64,000 bases of DNA from DATFVA01 sp963721075 (GCA_963721075.1 CAVRHV010000013.1:124001-188000); one strand, 5' to 3'. Numbered from the stretch's first letter, positions 1 to 8,899 are shown. Notes: generated from the letters alone by a model not told the origin. Translations and numbers: made by a program.

Positions 1-1
1 C

Positions 2-1777
2 AGCAAGGTTCAGGAGAACATAGCAAAAACCCAGAGAAAGTTTATAATCCAGGAACAGATCAAGATCCTTCAGGATGAACTTGGCGATGACGAGGATACC
101 TCACCTGAAATTGCCAAGCTCCGCGACCAGATCAGAAAAGCAAAGATGACGAAGGAAGCAGAAACAAAGGCTCTGGAGGAGTTGAATAAACTAAAGAAAA
201 CTCCCCCGATGTCGCCTGAATCAACTGTTATCAGAAACTATCTTGAATGGATGACTGAGGTCCCGTGGTCGAAGAAGTCGAAGGACGATCTGGATATTAA
301 ACATGTAAGAAAGATCCTCGACGAAGATCATTTCGCCCTGGAAAAACCAAAGGAAAGAATTATAGAGCACATAGCCGTGCTCAATCTTGTAAAACATATG
401 AGAGGACAGATTCTCTGCTTTGTAGGACCTCCCGGAGTAGGTAAAACCTCTCTGGGTAAATCTATTGCCAGAGCCCTGGGAAGAAGGTTCGTGAGGATTA
501 GTCTCGGCGGCGTAAGGGACGAGGCCGAGATCCGCGGTCACAGAAGGACTTACATCGGTTCAATGCCCGGTAAGATCGTACAATCGATGAAAAAAGCCGG
601 AACAATAAATCCCGTAATGCTGCTTGATGAAATCGATAAAATGAGTATGGATTTTCGGGGAGATCCTTCTTCTGCAATGCTGGAAGTTCTTGATCCGGAG
701 CAGAATCATACTTTTAACGATCATTACCTTGAGGTGGATTATGACCTTTCGCAGGTAATGTTTATTACCACAGCTAACGTAAGGTACAATATTCCGCTGC
801 CCCTGCAGGATAGGATGGAGATTATAGAGCTTCCGGGATATCTTGAACACGATAAAATACAAATAGCCAAAAGGCATATCCTTCCTAAACAGCTTGAAGC
901 ACACGGACTTGGAAACAAGCACGTTGATTTCAAAGATGAAGCTATACATAAAATAATTTCGGAATATACACGCGAAGCAGGCGTAAGGAATCTTGAAAGG
1001 GAAATTGCTTCTGTATGTCGTAAGCTGGCGCGTGATATTGTATTGAGTGAATCATCGAACGGAAAAGCAAAGGCTAAAAAGAAATCTAAATTTATTGTTG
1101 ACGAAAATAAGATAGAAGAATATCTGAAAGTCCCACGTTATCGTCACCAAAAACACATTTCTGAAAAAAGAGTAGGCAGTGTAACAGGACTGGCATGGAC
1201 CAGCGTAGGCGGCGAACTCTTAAGCGTTGATGTTACTATTATGAACGGTGCTGAAAGATTAACTCTCACCGGTCAGCTTGGTGATGTAATGAAAGAATCG
1301 GCCCAGGCTGCTTTAAGCTATATCCGTTCCAATGCGAAGAAGCTTCATCTTGATCCTGATTTCTTCAAAGGCAAGGAAGTTCATATACATCTGCCTGAAG
1401 GCGCAATTCCAAAGGACGGACCTTCGGCCGGTATTACTATGTCGATGGCCCTTCTTTCGGCAGTTAGCGGAAGGCCGGCGACCAACGACGTGGCAATGAC
1501 AGGTGAAATTACTTTACGCGGAAATATACTGCCCATCGGCGGCCTTAATGAAAAACTTCTGGCGGCCAAGAGAAATAATATCAGGAGGATTCTTATACCG
1601 AAGGATAATGAGATAGATCTTAAAGAAATCCCGAATGAAGTAAAAGAGGGACTCGATATAATTCCTCTTGAGCACATTGAGGATGCAATACCTTATGTAT
1701 TTCCGGATATGAAAAAGCCGGCTAAGAGAACTTCAAAGAAAAAAACCGTACGCTCTTCGTCTAAAAAGAAGAAATAA
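2..1777 (+). CDS. lon: ATP-dependent Lon protease, 5' end cut off by window
   Basis: AAA+ serine protease that unfolds and degrades damaged or regulatory cytoplasmic proteins. The frame is already open at base 2 and matches the end of the Lon N-terminal/coiled-coil region (KTQRKFIIQEQ), so about 200 N-terminal residues lie outside the window and the ATG at 146 is not the true start. The 591 residues seen contain Walker A GPPGVGKT (from base 425), Walker B VMLLDEIDKM, and the Ser-Lys dyad: Ser in DGPSAG (codon 1424-1426) and Lys in GGLNEKLLAAK (codon 1553-1555). Oddity: the protein ends in a Lys/Ser/Thr-rich, histone H1-like tail (bases about 1712-1774) beyond the usual Lon fold. The stop TAA abuts the ATG of msrC, suggesting co-transcription. 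Confidence 0.96.
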   Translation, partial: SKVQENIAKTQRKFIIQEQIKILQDELGDDEDTSPEIAKLRDQIRKAKMTKEAETKALEELNKLKKTPPMSPESTVIRNYLEWMTEVPWSKKSKDDLDIKHVRKILDEDHFALEKPKERIIEHIAVLNLVKHMRGQILCFVGPPGVGKTSLGKSIARALGRRFVRISLGGVRDEAEIRGHRRTYIGSMPGKIVQSMKKAGTINPVMLLDEIDKMSMDFRGDPSSAMLEVLDPEQNHTFNDHYLEVDYDLSQVMFITTANVRYNIPLPLQDRMEIIELPGYLEHDKIQIAKRHILPKQLEAHGLGNKHVDFKDEAIHKIISEYTREAGVRNLEREIASVCRKLARDIVLSESSNGKAKAKKKSKFIVDENKIEEYLKVPRYRHQKHISEKRVGSVTGLAWTSVGGELLSVDVTIMNGAERLTLTGQLGDVMKESAQAALSYIRSNAKKLHLDPDFFKGKEVHIHLPEGAIPKDGPSAGITMSMALLSAVSGRPATNDVAMTGEITLRGNILPIGGLNEKLLAAKRNNIRRILIPKDNEIDLKEIPNEVKEGLDIIPLEHIEDAIPYVFPDMKKPAKRTSKKKTVRSSSKKKK

Positions 1778-2266
1778 ATGTCGGAAACTCTGGCTATAAA
1801 TAACGAACTATCTGCTGATGAAAAGTACCGTCTTCTCGGCAAGCAGCTGAAATCTCTGCTCAATAAGGAAGAGAATATTTTATCCAGCCTGTCGAATTTC
1901 ACTGCTGCGCTGAAACAGACATTCGATAAAATAAGCTGGGTAGGATTTTATCTTTTTGACGGAGAAAAGCTGTACCTCGGACCTTTCCAGGGAAAGGTAG
2001 CATGCACGGTTATCGAAATCGGAAAAGGTGTATGCGGAAGTGCTGCAGAGACAAGAGAAACGTTAATCGTGGAAGACGTTGACCAGTTCCCCGGACATAT
2101 CGCCTGCGACCCGGAATCAAGATCCGAGATAGTGATCCCTATAGTAAAAGGGAATGAATTATATGGTGTACTCGATCTTGACAGCAGAAATATTGGTTCT
2201 TTTAATGAATTAGATCAGAAATATTTAGAGGAATATTGCAGATTTCTTTCCTCTGAAATAATTTAG
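1778..2266 (+). CDS. msrC: Free methionine-(R)-sulfoxide reductase (GAF domain)
   Basis: Reduces free methionine-R-sulfoxide, an oxidative-damage repair enzyme of the cytoplasm. The 162-residue protein is a single GAF domain of the usual fRMsr length. It has the family core LGPFQGKVACTVIEIG, then GVCGSA, then FPGHIACDP and SEIVIPIV. The three conserved cysteines of the family are present as Cys76, Cys86 and Cys110. The start codon follows the lon stop with no gap. Pairing of a quality-control protease with an oxidation-repair enzyme makes a stress-related operon plausible, but this is inference. Confidence 0.92.
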   Translation: MSETLAINNELSADEKYRLLGKQLKSLLNKEENILSSLSNFTAALKQTFDKISWVGFYLFDGEKLYLGPFQGKVACTVIEIGKGVCGSAAETRETLIVEDVDQFPGHIACDPESRSEIVIPIVKGNELYGVLDLDSRNIGSFNELDQKYLEEYCRFLSSEII

Positions 2267-2294
2267 AATAATTATCAAATAATTTTATCCCCTG

Positions 2295-3932
2295 ATGGCA
2301 TATATAGTAACTGCGAGAAAATGGCGTCCTCAAAAATTCAGTGAAGTAGTTGGACAGGAACACATTACTGCAACGCTGAAGAATGCGATTAAAACAAACC
2401 GGATTGCACATGCATACCTGTTTACCGGTCCGCGCGGCGTTGGCAAAACTACAACCGCAAGAATACTCGCAAAAACACTCAACTGTCTTAATCCCAAGGA
2501 TGCAGAGCCCTGCAACGAATGCGAGATGTGTAAATCAATACTTAACTCACAATCGCTCGATATTATTGAGATCGATGGTGCATCCAACAGGGGCATCGAC
2601 GAGATCAGAACTTTAAGAGAATCGGTGAAGTACGCTCCGACGAGGGGAAAGTATAAAGTCTATATCATAGATGAAGTCCATATGCTCACCCGCGAATCTT
2701 TTAACGCGTTTCTTAAAACCCTGGAGGAACCGCCGGGACATACGATCTTCATCTTTGCAACAACAGATGTACATAAAGTTCCTCTTACGATTATTTCAAG
2801 GTGTCAGAGATTCGACTTCAGACGTATCCAGATGAACACAATAAAGGACCTTCTGGGGAAAATAGCAAAAGAAGAGAAGATCGAGATAGATGATAAAACC
2901 CTTACGATAATTGCCCGCAAAGCCGACGGGGCTCTCCGTGACGCTGAAAGTTATTTCGACCAGGTGGTTTCATTCTGCGGAAATAAGATAGATGCATCAA
3001 CAGTATCCCATATGCTTAATCTTGTTGACGATGATCTGTTCTTTATGATATCGGATGCCGTGCTTCAGAAAAACTTTAAAACCGTTTTTGAAGTGACCAA
3101 AATTCTCTATGAGAACGGCTGGGATTTTGTGGATTTCATTGACGGACTTACTGAGCATTTCAGGAACATTCTGACTGTGATATTAACTGAAAGAACAGAG
3201 TTGATTGAAACAGCTGAGGTTTACAGAGAGAAATATATAAATTATCTCGACAGTTTTACGGAAGGAGACATCCTCAGGCTTCTTAATTTCCTTAATAAAA
3301 CCAGGCAGGAGCTCAGGTTCTCTCAGAATCAGAAGCTGAAAGTTGAAATATCACTCAGCCACCTTATAGGTCTTGAAAAGTCTGCTACAATTTCAGGATT
3401 ATTAAACGAACTCGGGGAAAAAAAAAGCCCTGAAGTAAAGAATACAGCTGCTCCGGCATTTAAGATCAACATTCCGGAAAGATCTCAGACAGCAGCACCC
3501 CGAAAAACTGCGATACGTACAGAGAAAGAGCCCGCTGTTCCTAAAAAATCACCACAGGCTGATCCTCAGTCAAATTTAAACCTGAAATCAGTTAAAGATA
3601 GGTGGGAAGGTTTTGTGGATGCGGTAATGAAGGAAAAAGCACTCATTTTTGGTCCTTTTCTGAACAGTGTTGAAATTTCAGACCTCAATGCAAATAACCT
3701 TGAAATAATATCTTCAGATTCTCACGCTCAGAATATCGTCGAGAACGATAAAGACTATATATCAAAAAAAACGACAGAGTACTTCGGGAAAAAACTAAAT
3801 TTTGTAGTTAAACTCACCCAGGAACCTCAGAAACAGAACAGGCATCTGAAAATCACAAAAGAGACAGACCACAGTAAAGATCCCTATGTTAATGCCATAA
3901 TATCGGAACTTGGCGGAGAAATGATCGAGTAA
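2295..3932 (+). CDS. dnaX: DNA polymerase III subunit gamma/tau
   Basis: Clamp-loader ATPase subunit of the replicative polymerase. The 545 residues show the AAA+ module in order: Walker A GPRGVGKT (45-52), zinc-binding cysteines 64, 73, 76 and 79, Walker B/DEVH (126-129) and the SRC sensor/arginine-finger motif near 168-170. Domain III follows to about residue 370. After it comes a Pro/Ala/Lys-rich linker and a tau-specific C-terminal region. An A9 run sits exactly at the domain III/linker junction (3418-3426; see separate entry) and could yield a short gamma form. Start: ATG at 2295, 28 bases after msrC. No strong Shine-Dalgarno site was seen. Confidence 0.96.
   Translation: MAYIVTARKWRPQKFSEVVGQEHITATLKNAIKTNRIAHAYLFTGPRGVGKTTTARILAKTLNCLNPKDAEPCNECEMCKSILNSQSLDIIEIDGASNRGIDEIRTLRESVKYAPTRGKYKVYIIDEVHMLTRESFNAFLKTLEEPPGHTIFIFATTDVHKVPLTIISRCQRFDFRRIQMNTIKDLLGKIAKEEKIEIDDKTLTIIARKADGALRDAESYFDQVVSFCGNKIDASTVSHMLNLVDDDLFFMISDAVLQKNFKTVFEVTKILYENGWDFVDFIDGLTEHFRNILTVILTERTELIETAEVYREKYINYLDSFTEGDILRLLNFLNKTRQELRFSQNQKLKVEISLSHLIGLEKSATISGLLNELGEKKSPEVKNTAAPAFKINIPERSQTAAPRKTAIRTEKEPAVPKKSPQADPQSNLNLKSVKDRWEGFVDAVMKEKALIFGPFLNSVEISDLNANNLEIISSDSHAQNIVENDKDYISKKTTEYFGKKLNFVVKLTQEPQKQNRHLKITKETDHSKDPYVNAIISELGGEMIE
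3418..3426 (+). promoter_or_regulatory. A9 slippery tract in dnaX, candidate gamma/tau frameshift site
   Basis: Nine consecutive A bases read as gaa aaa aaa agc in the tau frame (codons 375-378). If the reading frame moves by -1 the next codons are aag ccc tga (stop 3431-3433). If it moves by +1 they are gcc ctg aag taa (stop 3436-3438). Both shifted products end at about 379-380 residues, just after the ATPase and collar domains, which is the size expected of a gamma subunit. Thermus dnaX is known to use transcriptional slippage on an A9 run for this purpose; E. coli uses ribosomal -1 frameshifting. That the tract acts here is inference. Confidence 0.6.
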
Positions 3933-4024
3933 AGTACGGGAAAACAGACCAAATTCATCACTTCTTCCCTCATTTCCCATCATGACTTTTTTGATAAATA
4001 TTATGATTATATGTATTTTAGTAA

Positions 4025-4711
4025 ATGTCCAAAAATTTAATTGTTGCGATCGATGGTCCTGCGGGAAGTGGTAAAAGTACTTCCGCCAAGCTTGTTGCGC
4101 AAAAACTTGGCTACCTGTACATAGATACAGGAGCAATGTACAGAGCTGTTACTTTTCTATCGATAAAAAAAAAATTAGAATCTGAACGGGAGATTACACA
4201 GCTTGCTGAGTCTGTTGATTTAAAGCTCAGTTTTGAAAAAGGATATACACAGGTTTTTGCTGATGGTACAGATATAACCGATGAATTAAGATCATACGAG
4301 GTAAACAGCAAAGTAAGTGATGTCAGCAAGATTGAAGGTGTTAGAAAAGCTCTGGTTAGTAAACAGAAACAATATGCAGCCCATGGTATTGGAATAGTAA
4401 TGGAGGGCCGGGATATCGGAACCGTTGTTTTCCCGGATGCAGATGTTAAAATATTCTTAACTGCAACAATCGACCAGCGGGTTGACAGACGGTCAAAAGA
4501 GTATAAGAGTAAAGGGATAGATATCCCTGTTGAAAATATTAAAGAAAACCTGCAGCAGCGGGACAGGATTGATTCTACAAGAAAGGTTAGTCCCCTTCTC
4601 AAGGCTCCGGATGCTGTTGAAATTGACACTTCGTCAGTAACTATTGAAGAGCAGGTTGAACTTATCCTGAATGAAGTCAGGAAAAAAGAAAAGTTTATTA
4701 AGTCATCATAA
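4025..4711 (+). CDS. cmk: Cytidylate kinase
   Basis: Phosphorylates CMP and dCMP to the diphosphates for nucleic-acid synthesis. The 228 residues match the usual bacterial length. P-loop GPAGSGKST lies at 11-19, followed by the family segment YIDTGAMYRAVT and the MEGRDIGTVVFPDADVK block, which is diagnostic for Cmk. Only 92 bases separate it from dnaX and 93 from the rpsA start; cmk-rpsA adjacency is a widespread bacterial arrangement. An A10 run at 4165-4174 lies inside the gene (separate entry). Confidence 0.95.
   Translation: MSKNLIVAIDGPAGSGKSTSAKLVAQKLGYLYIDTGAMYRAVTFLSIKKKLESEREITQLAESVDLKLSFEKGYTQVFADGTDITDELRSYEVNSKVSDVSKIEGVRKALVSKQKQYAAHGIGIVMEGRDIGTVVFPDADVKIFLTATIDQRVDRRSKEYKSKGIDIPVENIKENLQQRDRIDSTRKVSPLLKAPDAVEIDTSSVTIEEQVELILNEVRKKEKFIKSS
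4165..4174 (+). repeat. A10 homopolymer inside cmk
   Basis: Ten A bases encode Lys-Lys-Lys after SI in the cmk frame. Adding one A brings a tga stop within four codons of the tract; removing one A gives tag directly. Polymerase slippage here would therefore produce truncated, non-functional Cmk. Whether it has a role (phase variation, tuning) or is chance cannot be told from sequence. Confidence 0.7.
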
Positions 4712-4794
4712 TCAAATTATGTTCAATTAAATATTTGCGGCGATGTTTATTCAGATGACTTGGAACATTCAGCTGCAGAAAAATTATTTATTTC

Positions 4795-4800
4795 AGGAGG
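4795..4800 (+). promoter_or_regulatory. Shine-Dalgarno site that fixes the rpsA start
   Basis: AGGAGG lies four bases upstream of the ATG at 4805. It selects this ATG over the in-frame ATG at 4760, which has no such site and would add 15 residues lacking family similarity. Confidence 0.7.
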
Positions 4801-4804
4801 ATTA

Positions 4805-6625
4805 ATGTCCGAAGAGACAAAAGAGAAGACCAGAGGTATGGTAACAGCTGACGACTACGAAAAAGCAAAAAGAAACTTTGAGAATGAAGAGTATTCTCAG
4901 GAAGAATTCCTAACGCTTGCCAGACTTTATGCAGACTCATTCAGAGATGTAAAAGAAGGTGAACTTGTAAAAGGTAAAATTGTAAGAGTTCAGGGCGATA
5001 ATGTTATTATCGATGTTGGATTCAAATCCGAAGGTTCAATACCTAAGAACGAATTCCGCGAGGATGAAGAAATCAAGATAGGAAACGAAGTTGAAGTAGT
5101 TCTTGAAAGTGTTGAGGACCAGGAAGGAAACCTTGTATTAAGCAAGCAGAGAGCAGACTTCCTCAGGATATGGGAGAAGGTTGTAAACGCTCACGAAACA
5201 GGTGAGATACTTCAGGGTAAGATCATTAAACGCATTAAAGGCGGTATGGTTGTAGACCTTATGGGAATGGAAGCATTCCTTCCGGGTTCGCAGATAGATA
5301 TTCGTCCTATCAGAGATTTTGATGCATTTGTCGGACAAACAATGGACTTCAAAGTTGTTAAGGTTAATATCCCTACCGAGAATGTAGTTGTTTCACATAA
5401 AGTACTCGTTGAAGAAGAAATTGCCGATCAGAGAAATGCAATCCTTGAAAGCCTTGAAAGAGGCCAGATCCTTGAAGGTACGGTTAAAGCGATTACCGAC
5501 TTTGGTGTATTCGTTGATCTCGGCGGAGTTGACGGTTTAATTCACATAACCGACCTCAGCTGGGGCAGAATAAATCATCCTAACGAAGTTGTTAAACTTG
5601 ATCAGACAATAAAAGTTGTAGTTACCGACTTTGATGAAGAGAAGAAGAGAATATCCTTAAGTCTTAAGAAACTCCTCCCCCATCCATGGGAAAACATCGA
5701 AGAAAAATACAAAGTCGGAGATAAGGTTTCAGGAAGAGTTGTATCACTTACAGATTACGGTGCTTTCATTGAGATCGAAAAAGGTATTGAAGGACTTATT
5801 CATAATTCAGAAATGAGCTGGACACAGCACATCAAGCATCCATCACAGGTAGTGGCAATGGGACAGATAGTTGAAGCAGTAATCCTCAGTCTTGATAAAG
5901 AAGAGAAGAAAATTTCTCTCGGTATCAAACAGCTTGAGCCGGACCCATGGGAATCGCTCATGCAGAAATATCCTGTAGGATCACAGCATTCAGGTATTGC
6001 CCGGAACCTTACCAACTTCGGAGTGTTTGTTGAACTTGAGCCTGGTGTTGACGGACTGGTACACATCTCAGATCTGAGCTGGACCAAGAAAATACGTCAC
6101 CCCGGTGAAGTTGTTAAGAAAGGCGAAAAGCTGGATGTAATAGTTCTGGGAGTTGATGTCGACCAGAGAAAAATATCCCTCGGTCACAAACAGGTACAGG
6201 AGAACCCCTGGAATAGTTTCGAAAAAGTCTACAACGTCGGTACAGTTACCGAAGGTAAAGTTGTAAGAATTATCGAAAAAGGCTTAATAGCTGAACTGCC
6301 GGAAAAAGTTGACGGTTTCGTACCAACAAACCAGCTGGCAACTAATAAAATCAAGAATATTGCAAATCACTTCCCTGTTGATGACCCTATTCCTTTGAAG
6401 GTTATTGAATTCGACAAAGAGAACAAGAAAATTGTTCTGAGTGCAATAGCTGCATTGAAGGAAAAATCAGAACAGGAAATAAGAGAATACCTCGATAAAC
6501 ATAAACTCGACAGGGTTTCTGTTGAAGAGGTTATGAATGCTGAAACAGGCGCTATCGATTCATCCGATTTCCCGATCTTCGAGTTGCCCGACGATCAGCG
6601 TTCAAATCAGCAGGATAATTCCTAA
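4805..6625 (+). CDS. rpsA: 30S ribosomal protein S1
   Basis: RNA-binding ribosomal protein that draws mRNA to the 30S subunit. From the ATG at 4805 it has 606 residues. Six S1 (OB-fold) domains follow one another; their openings read EGELVKGKIVRV, GEILQGKIIKRI, GQILEGTVKAIT, GDKVSGRVVSLT, GSQHSGIARNLT and GTVTEGKVVRII. Domains 3-5 carry the canonical FGVFVDLGGVDGLIH type core and the ISLS/ISLG ending, while 1, 2 and 6 are more divergent, as is usual for S1. It ends in a hydrophilic tail. It follows cmk directly and is closed by a clear intrinsic terminator at 6646-6673. Confidence 0.96.
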   Translation: MSEETKEKTRGMVTADDYEKAKRNFENEEYSQEEFLTLARLYADSFRDVKEGELVKGKIVRVQGDNVIIDVGFKSEGSIPKNEFREDEEIKIGNEVEVVLESVEDQEGNLVLSKQRADFLRIWEKVVNAHETGEILQGKIIKRIKGGMVVDLMGMEAFLPGSQIDIRPIRDFDAFVGQTMDFKVVKVNIPTENVVVSHKVLVEEEIADQRNAILESLERGQILEGTVKAITDFGVFVDLGGVDGLIHITDLSWGRINHPNEVVKLDQTIKVVVTDFDEEKKRISLSLKKLLPHPWENIEEKYKVGDKVSGRVVSLTDYGAFIEIEKGIEGLIHNSEMSWTQHIKHPSQVVAMGQIVEAVILSLDKEEKKISLGIKQLEPDPWESLMQKYPVGSQHSGIARNLTNFGVFVELEPGVDGLVHISDLSWTKKIRHPGEVVKKGEKLDVIVLGVDVDQRKISLGHKQVQENPWNSFEKVYNVGTVTEGKVVRIIEKGLIAELPEKVDGFVPTNQLATNKIKNIANHFPVDDPIPLKVIEFDKENKKIVLSAIAALKEKSEQEIREYLDKHKLDRVSVEEVMNAETGAIDSSDFPIFELPDDQRSNQQDNS

Positions 6626-6645
6626 CAGAATTTCCGGATTATTAC

Positions 6646-6673
6646 AGAGCGGGAATTACCTCCCGCTCTTTTA
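6646..6673 (+). terminator. Rho-independent terminator after rpsA
   Basis: Perfect 9-bp stem AGAGCGGGA / TCCCGCTCT (6646-6654 and 6661-6669) with a six-base loop, running straight into a T-rich stretch. It lies 20 bases after the rpsA stop. Confidence 0.88.
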
Positions 6674-6697
6674 ATTTTAAATAAACATAAATTCAGA

Positions 6698-8023
6698 TTG
6701 AAGAAAGCAGCATTACATACCCTCGGATGTAAATTAAATTTTTCCGAAACCTCTACAATCGGAAATCAGTTCCTTGCCAGAGGATTCGATATAGTTGATT
6801 TTAAGGAGCATGCTGATGTATATGTGTTTAATACCTGCACGGTTACTGAAAATGCCGAGAAGGAATGCCGTCAGCTTGTAAGGCGGGTACTGAGGCAGAA
6901 TCCCGAAGCATTTGTCGTGGTTACGGGATGTTATGCTCAGCTTCGCCCCGAAGAGATATCAGCGATCGATGGCGTTGATGCAGTTCTTGGTACTCAGGAA
7001 AAATTCAAACTGTTCGACATCCTTGAAGGATTTGAAAAAAGAGATCTGGCCTGCATTTTTGTATCTCCCGATAACGAGATCAACGAGTTTGGTCCTGCTC
7101 ATTCTACTGATGCCGACAGCAGAACCAGGGCTTACCTGAAAATACAGGACGGATGCGATTATAAGTGTTCTTTCTGCACCATTCCCAAAGCCCGCGGACT
7201 CAGCCGCAGTATGGAACCAGATTCGGTCATTAAAGAGTTCAGAACTCTGCTTGACCAGGGATATAAAGAGATCATACTGACGGGAGTGAATGTGGGCGAT
7301 TACGGTAAACAGTACCAAACCGATCTTTATCATCTTCTTCTCAGGATGGTTGATATACCCGGAGAGTTCAGGATCAGGATAAGTTCAATTGAACCAAATC
7401 TGCTGAGTGATGAGATTATACAGCTGACAGCTTCAAATGAAAAAATGTGCAGGCATTTCCATATTCCCCTTCAGAGCGGAAGTCCACGTATTTTGAGACA
7501 GATGAAACGCCGTTACAAGACTGAAGATTATAAAAGGCTCATTGACAAACTGAATAATATTATTCCCGATGTGGGAATTGGTGTTGATGTCATTACAGGT
7601 TTCCCCGGGGAGACCAATGAAGAGTTTATGACTACTTATAATTTCCTGAGGGATCTTAATATCTCTTACCTGCACGTGTTCACATACTCTGAGAGACCGG
7701 GCACAATTGCCGCTGAAATGCCGGATCAGGTTGATGTATTTGAAAGGAAAAGAAGAAACGGTGAACTAAGAAAACTAAGCACCAGGAAAAGAAATCTGTT
7801 CTATAATCAAAGTATCGGGACAACAGCAGAAGTTCTTTTTGAAGCAGAGGATCATGGTGGAATAATGAAGGGATTCTCATCCAATTACATCAGAGTCGGG
7901 GCACCTTATAACCCGGAATTAGTCAATCGATTATCATCCGTAAAAATAACCCAAGTAGAAAAATCCCTTTGTTCCGGAGAACGGACAGCGATAAAAAAAT
8001 CAGTTGACTCATTAGCATCTTAA
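6698..8023 (+). CDS. mtaB: tRNA t6A37 methylthiotransferase (MtaB/MiaB family)
   Basis: Radical-SAM enzyme that adds a methylthio group to t6A37 of tRNAs reading ANN codons. The 441 residues show the UPF0004 domain with cysteines 11, 47 and 78 (auxiliary cluster), the radical-SAM motif CDYKCSFC (Cys153, 157, 160) and a C-terminal TRAM-like region. The opening KAALHTLGCKLNFSET is typical of MtaB rather than MiaB or RimO. The start is TTG (6698), because no ATG lies in frame near the conserved N-terminus. Confidence 0.9.
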   Translation: MKKAALHTLGCKLNFSETSTIGNQFLARGFDIVDFKEHADVYVFNTCTVTENAEKECRQLVRRVLRQNPEAFVVVTGCYAQLRPEEISAIDGVDAVLGTQEKFKLFDILEGFEKRDLACIFVSPDNEINEFGPAHSTDADSRTRAYLKIQDGCDYKCSFCTIPKARGLSRSMEPDSVIKEFRTLLDQGYKEIILTGVNVGDYGKQYQTDLYHLLLRMVDIPGEFRIRISSIEPNLLSDEIIQLTASNEKMCRHFHIPLQSGSPRILRQMKRRYKTEDYKRLIDKLNNIIPDVGIGVDVITGFPGETNEEFMTTYNFLRDLNISYLHVFTYSERPGTIAAEMPDQVDVFERKRRNGELRKLSTRKRNLFYNQSIGTTAEVLFEAEDHGGIMKGFSSNYIRVGAPYNPELVNRLSSVKITQVEKSLCSGERTAIKKSVDSLAS

Positions 8024-8047
8024 TTATAAAATTAAAATTAAAAAATT

Positions 8048-8780
8048 ATGAAATATTCCCTTTTAGCTCTCCTTTTCATTACATCAATTTCGTTTGCCCA
8101 GGTAACAGCTCCAAAATCCACTCTTGAACTGAAAAATATTGTAAAAGAAAACTTAAAACATCAGACCCTCAGAAATTACCTTACCTTCTGAGAGAACAAA
8201 AAAGAATCCGGGTCTCGCCATTATTTATTCATTACTTCTGCCGGGAATGGGCGAATTATACGCCGGCGGGTATTCAAGCGGAAAATATTTTACGATTGCC
8301 GAAGGAGCATTGTGGGGCATCTTTATAGGGATGAATACATATGCTAACTGGCAGAAAGACCGCTATGAAGCATACGCTGTTACAAATGGCGGCGTAAGTT
8401 CTACTGGTAAGGGTTCAGATTTCTATGCTACGATCGGGGACTACTCAAATGTAAATCAGTATAACGATGAGCAGGCGCTTAACCGCGACTTCAGCGCGAT
8501 GTACAATGTAGAAACAAATTACTGGAACTGGCCTACAACCGAACAGAGAAAAACCTACCGTGGAATGTGGACATCCAGCGAGCAGACCTTTAATGATATA
8601 AGATTTGTGGTAGGGGCACTGATAGTTAACCGTATTGCCAGCGCAATAAATGCAGTCAGGCTTGTTTCGGCATATAATAAAAATCTTGATACGGATCTAA
8701 GCTGGAATGTTTCGGTAGGACTTCAGAACAGAGCAGAGCTGCCTACATCGCTCGTTTTGAATTTCCAGACATCCTTATAA
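8048..8780 (+). CDS. Conserved exported protein of unknown function, frame broken
   Basis: I recognise no named family. The first frame begins at ATG 8048 with a signal peptide (MKYSLLALLFITSISFAQ) and stops at 8189-8191. The rest of the protein continues one base out of frame, where it reads KNPGLAIIYSLLLPGMGELYAG and a glycine-rich, possibly membrane-embedded stretch, to the stop at 8780. Removing one base, most simply from CCC at 8166-8168, gives one protein of about 243 residues. The LLPGMGELYAG motif resembles small membrane-associated proteins of the FCB group. Other breaks in this window make sequence error likely. Confidence 0.6.
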
Positions 8781-8792
8781 GATATTATTTAC

Positions 8793-8807
8793 AACCTCTA
8801 CGAGGTT
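8793..8807. repeat. Short palindrome between convergent genes
   Basis: AACCTC-TAC-GAGGTT forms a 6-bp stem with a 3-base loop in the 119-bp gap between two convergent genes. Degenerate AACCT/AGGTT pieces follow near 8850-8876. It has no T-tract, so it looks more like a decayed dispersed palindrome than a terminator. Confidence 0.4.
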
Positions 8808-8899
8808 GGGCAGCAGGGGAAACCAGCAGGCTACAATATTTATCCTCTCCAAGGTTTGGTATTTCAGATTAAACCTCAGTTATACTGCCGGGAGCGAAA

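Noticed and set aside
4111..4629. Antisense gene opposite cmk (172 codons)
   Set aside because: Serine/leucine-rich composition typical of a reverse-strand shadow; cmk is clearly the real gene.
4760..4804. Longer rpsA starting at the ATG at 4760
   Set aside because: The added 15 residues have no family similarity and no ribosome site; the ATG at 4805 has AGGAGG upstream.
8189..8191. TGA as a selenocysteine codon in the small exported protein
   Set aside because: The frame after the TGA is not coding-like; the protein continues in another frame, and no SECIS-like hairpin was seen.
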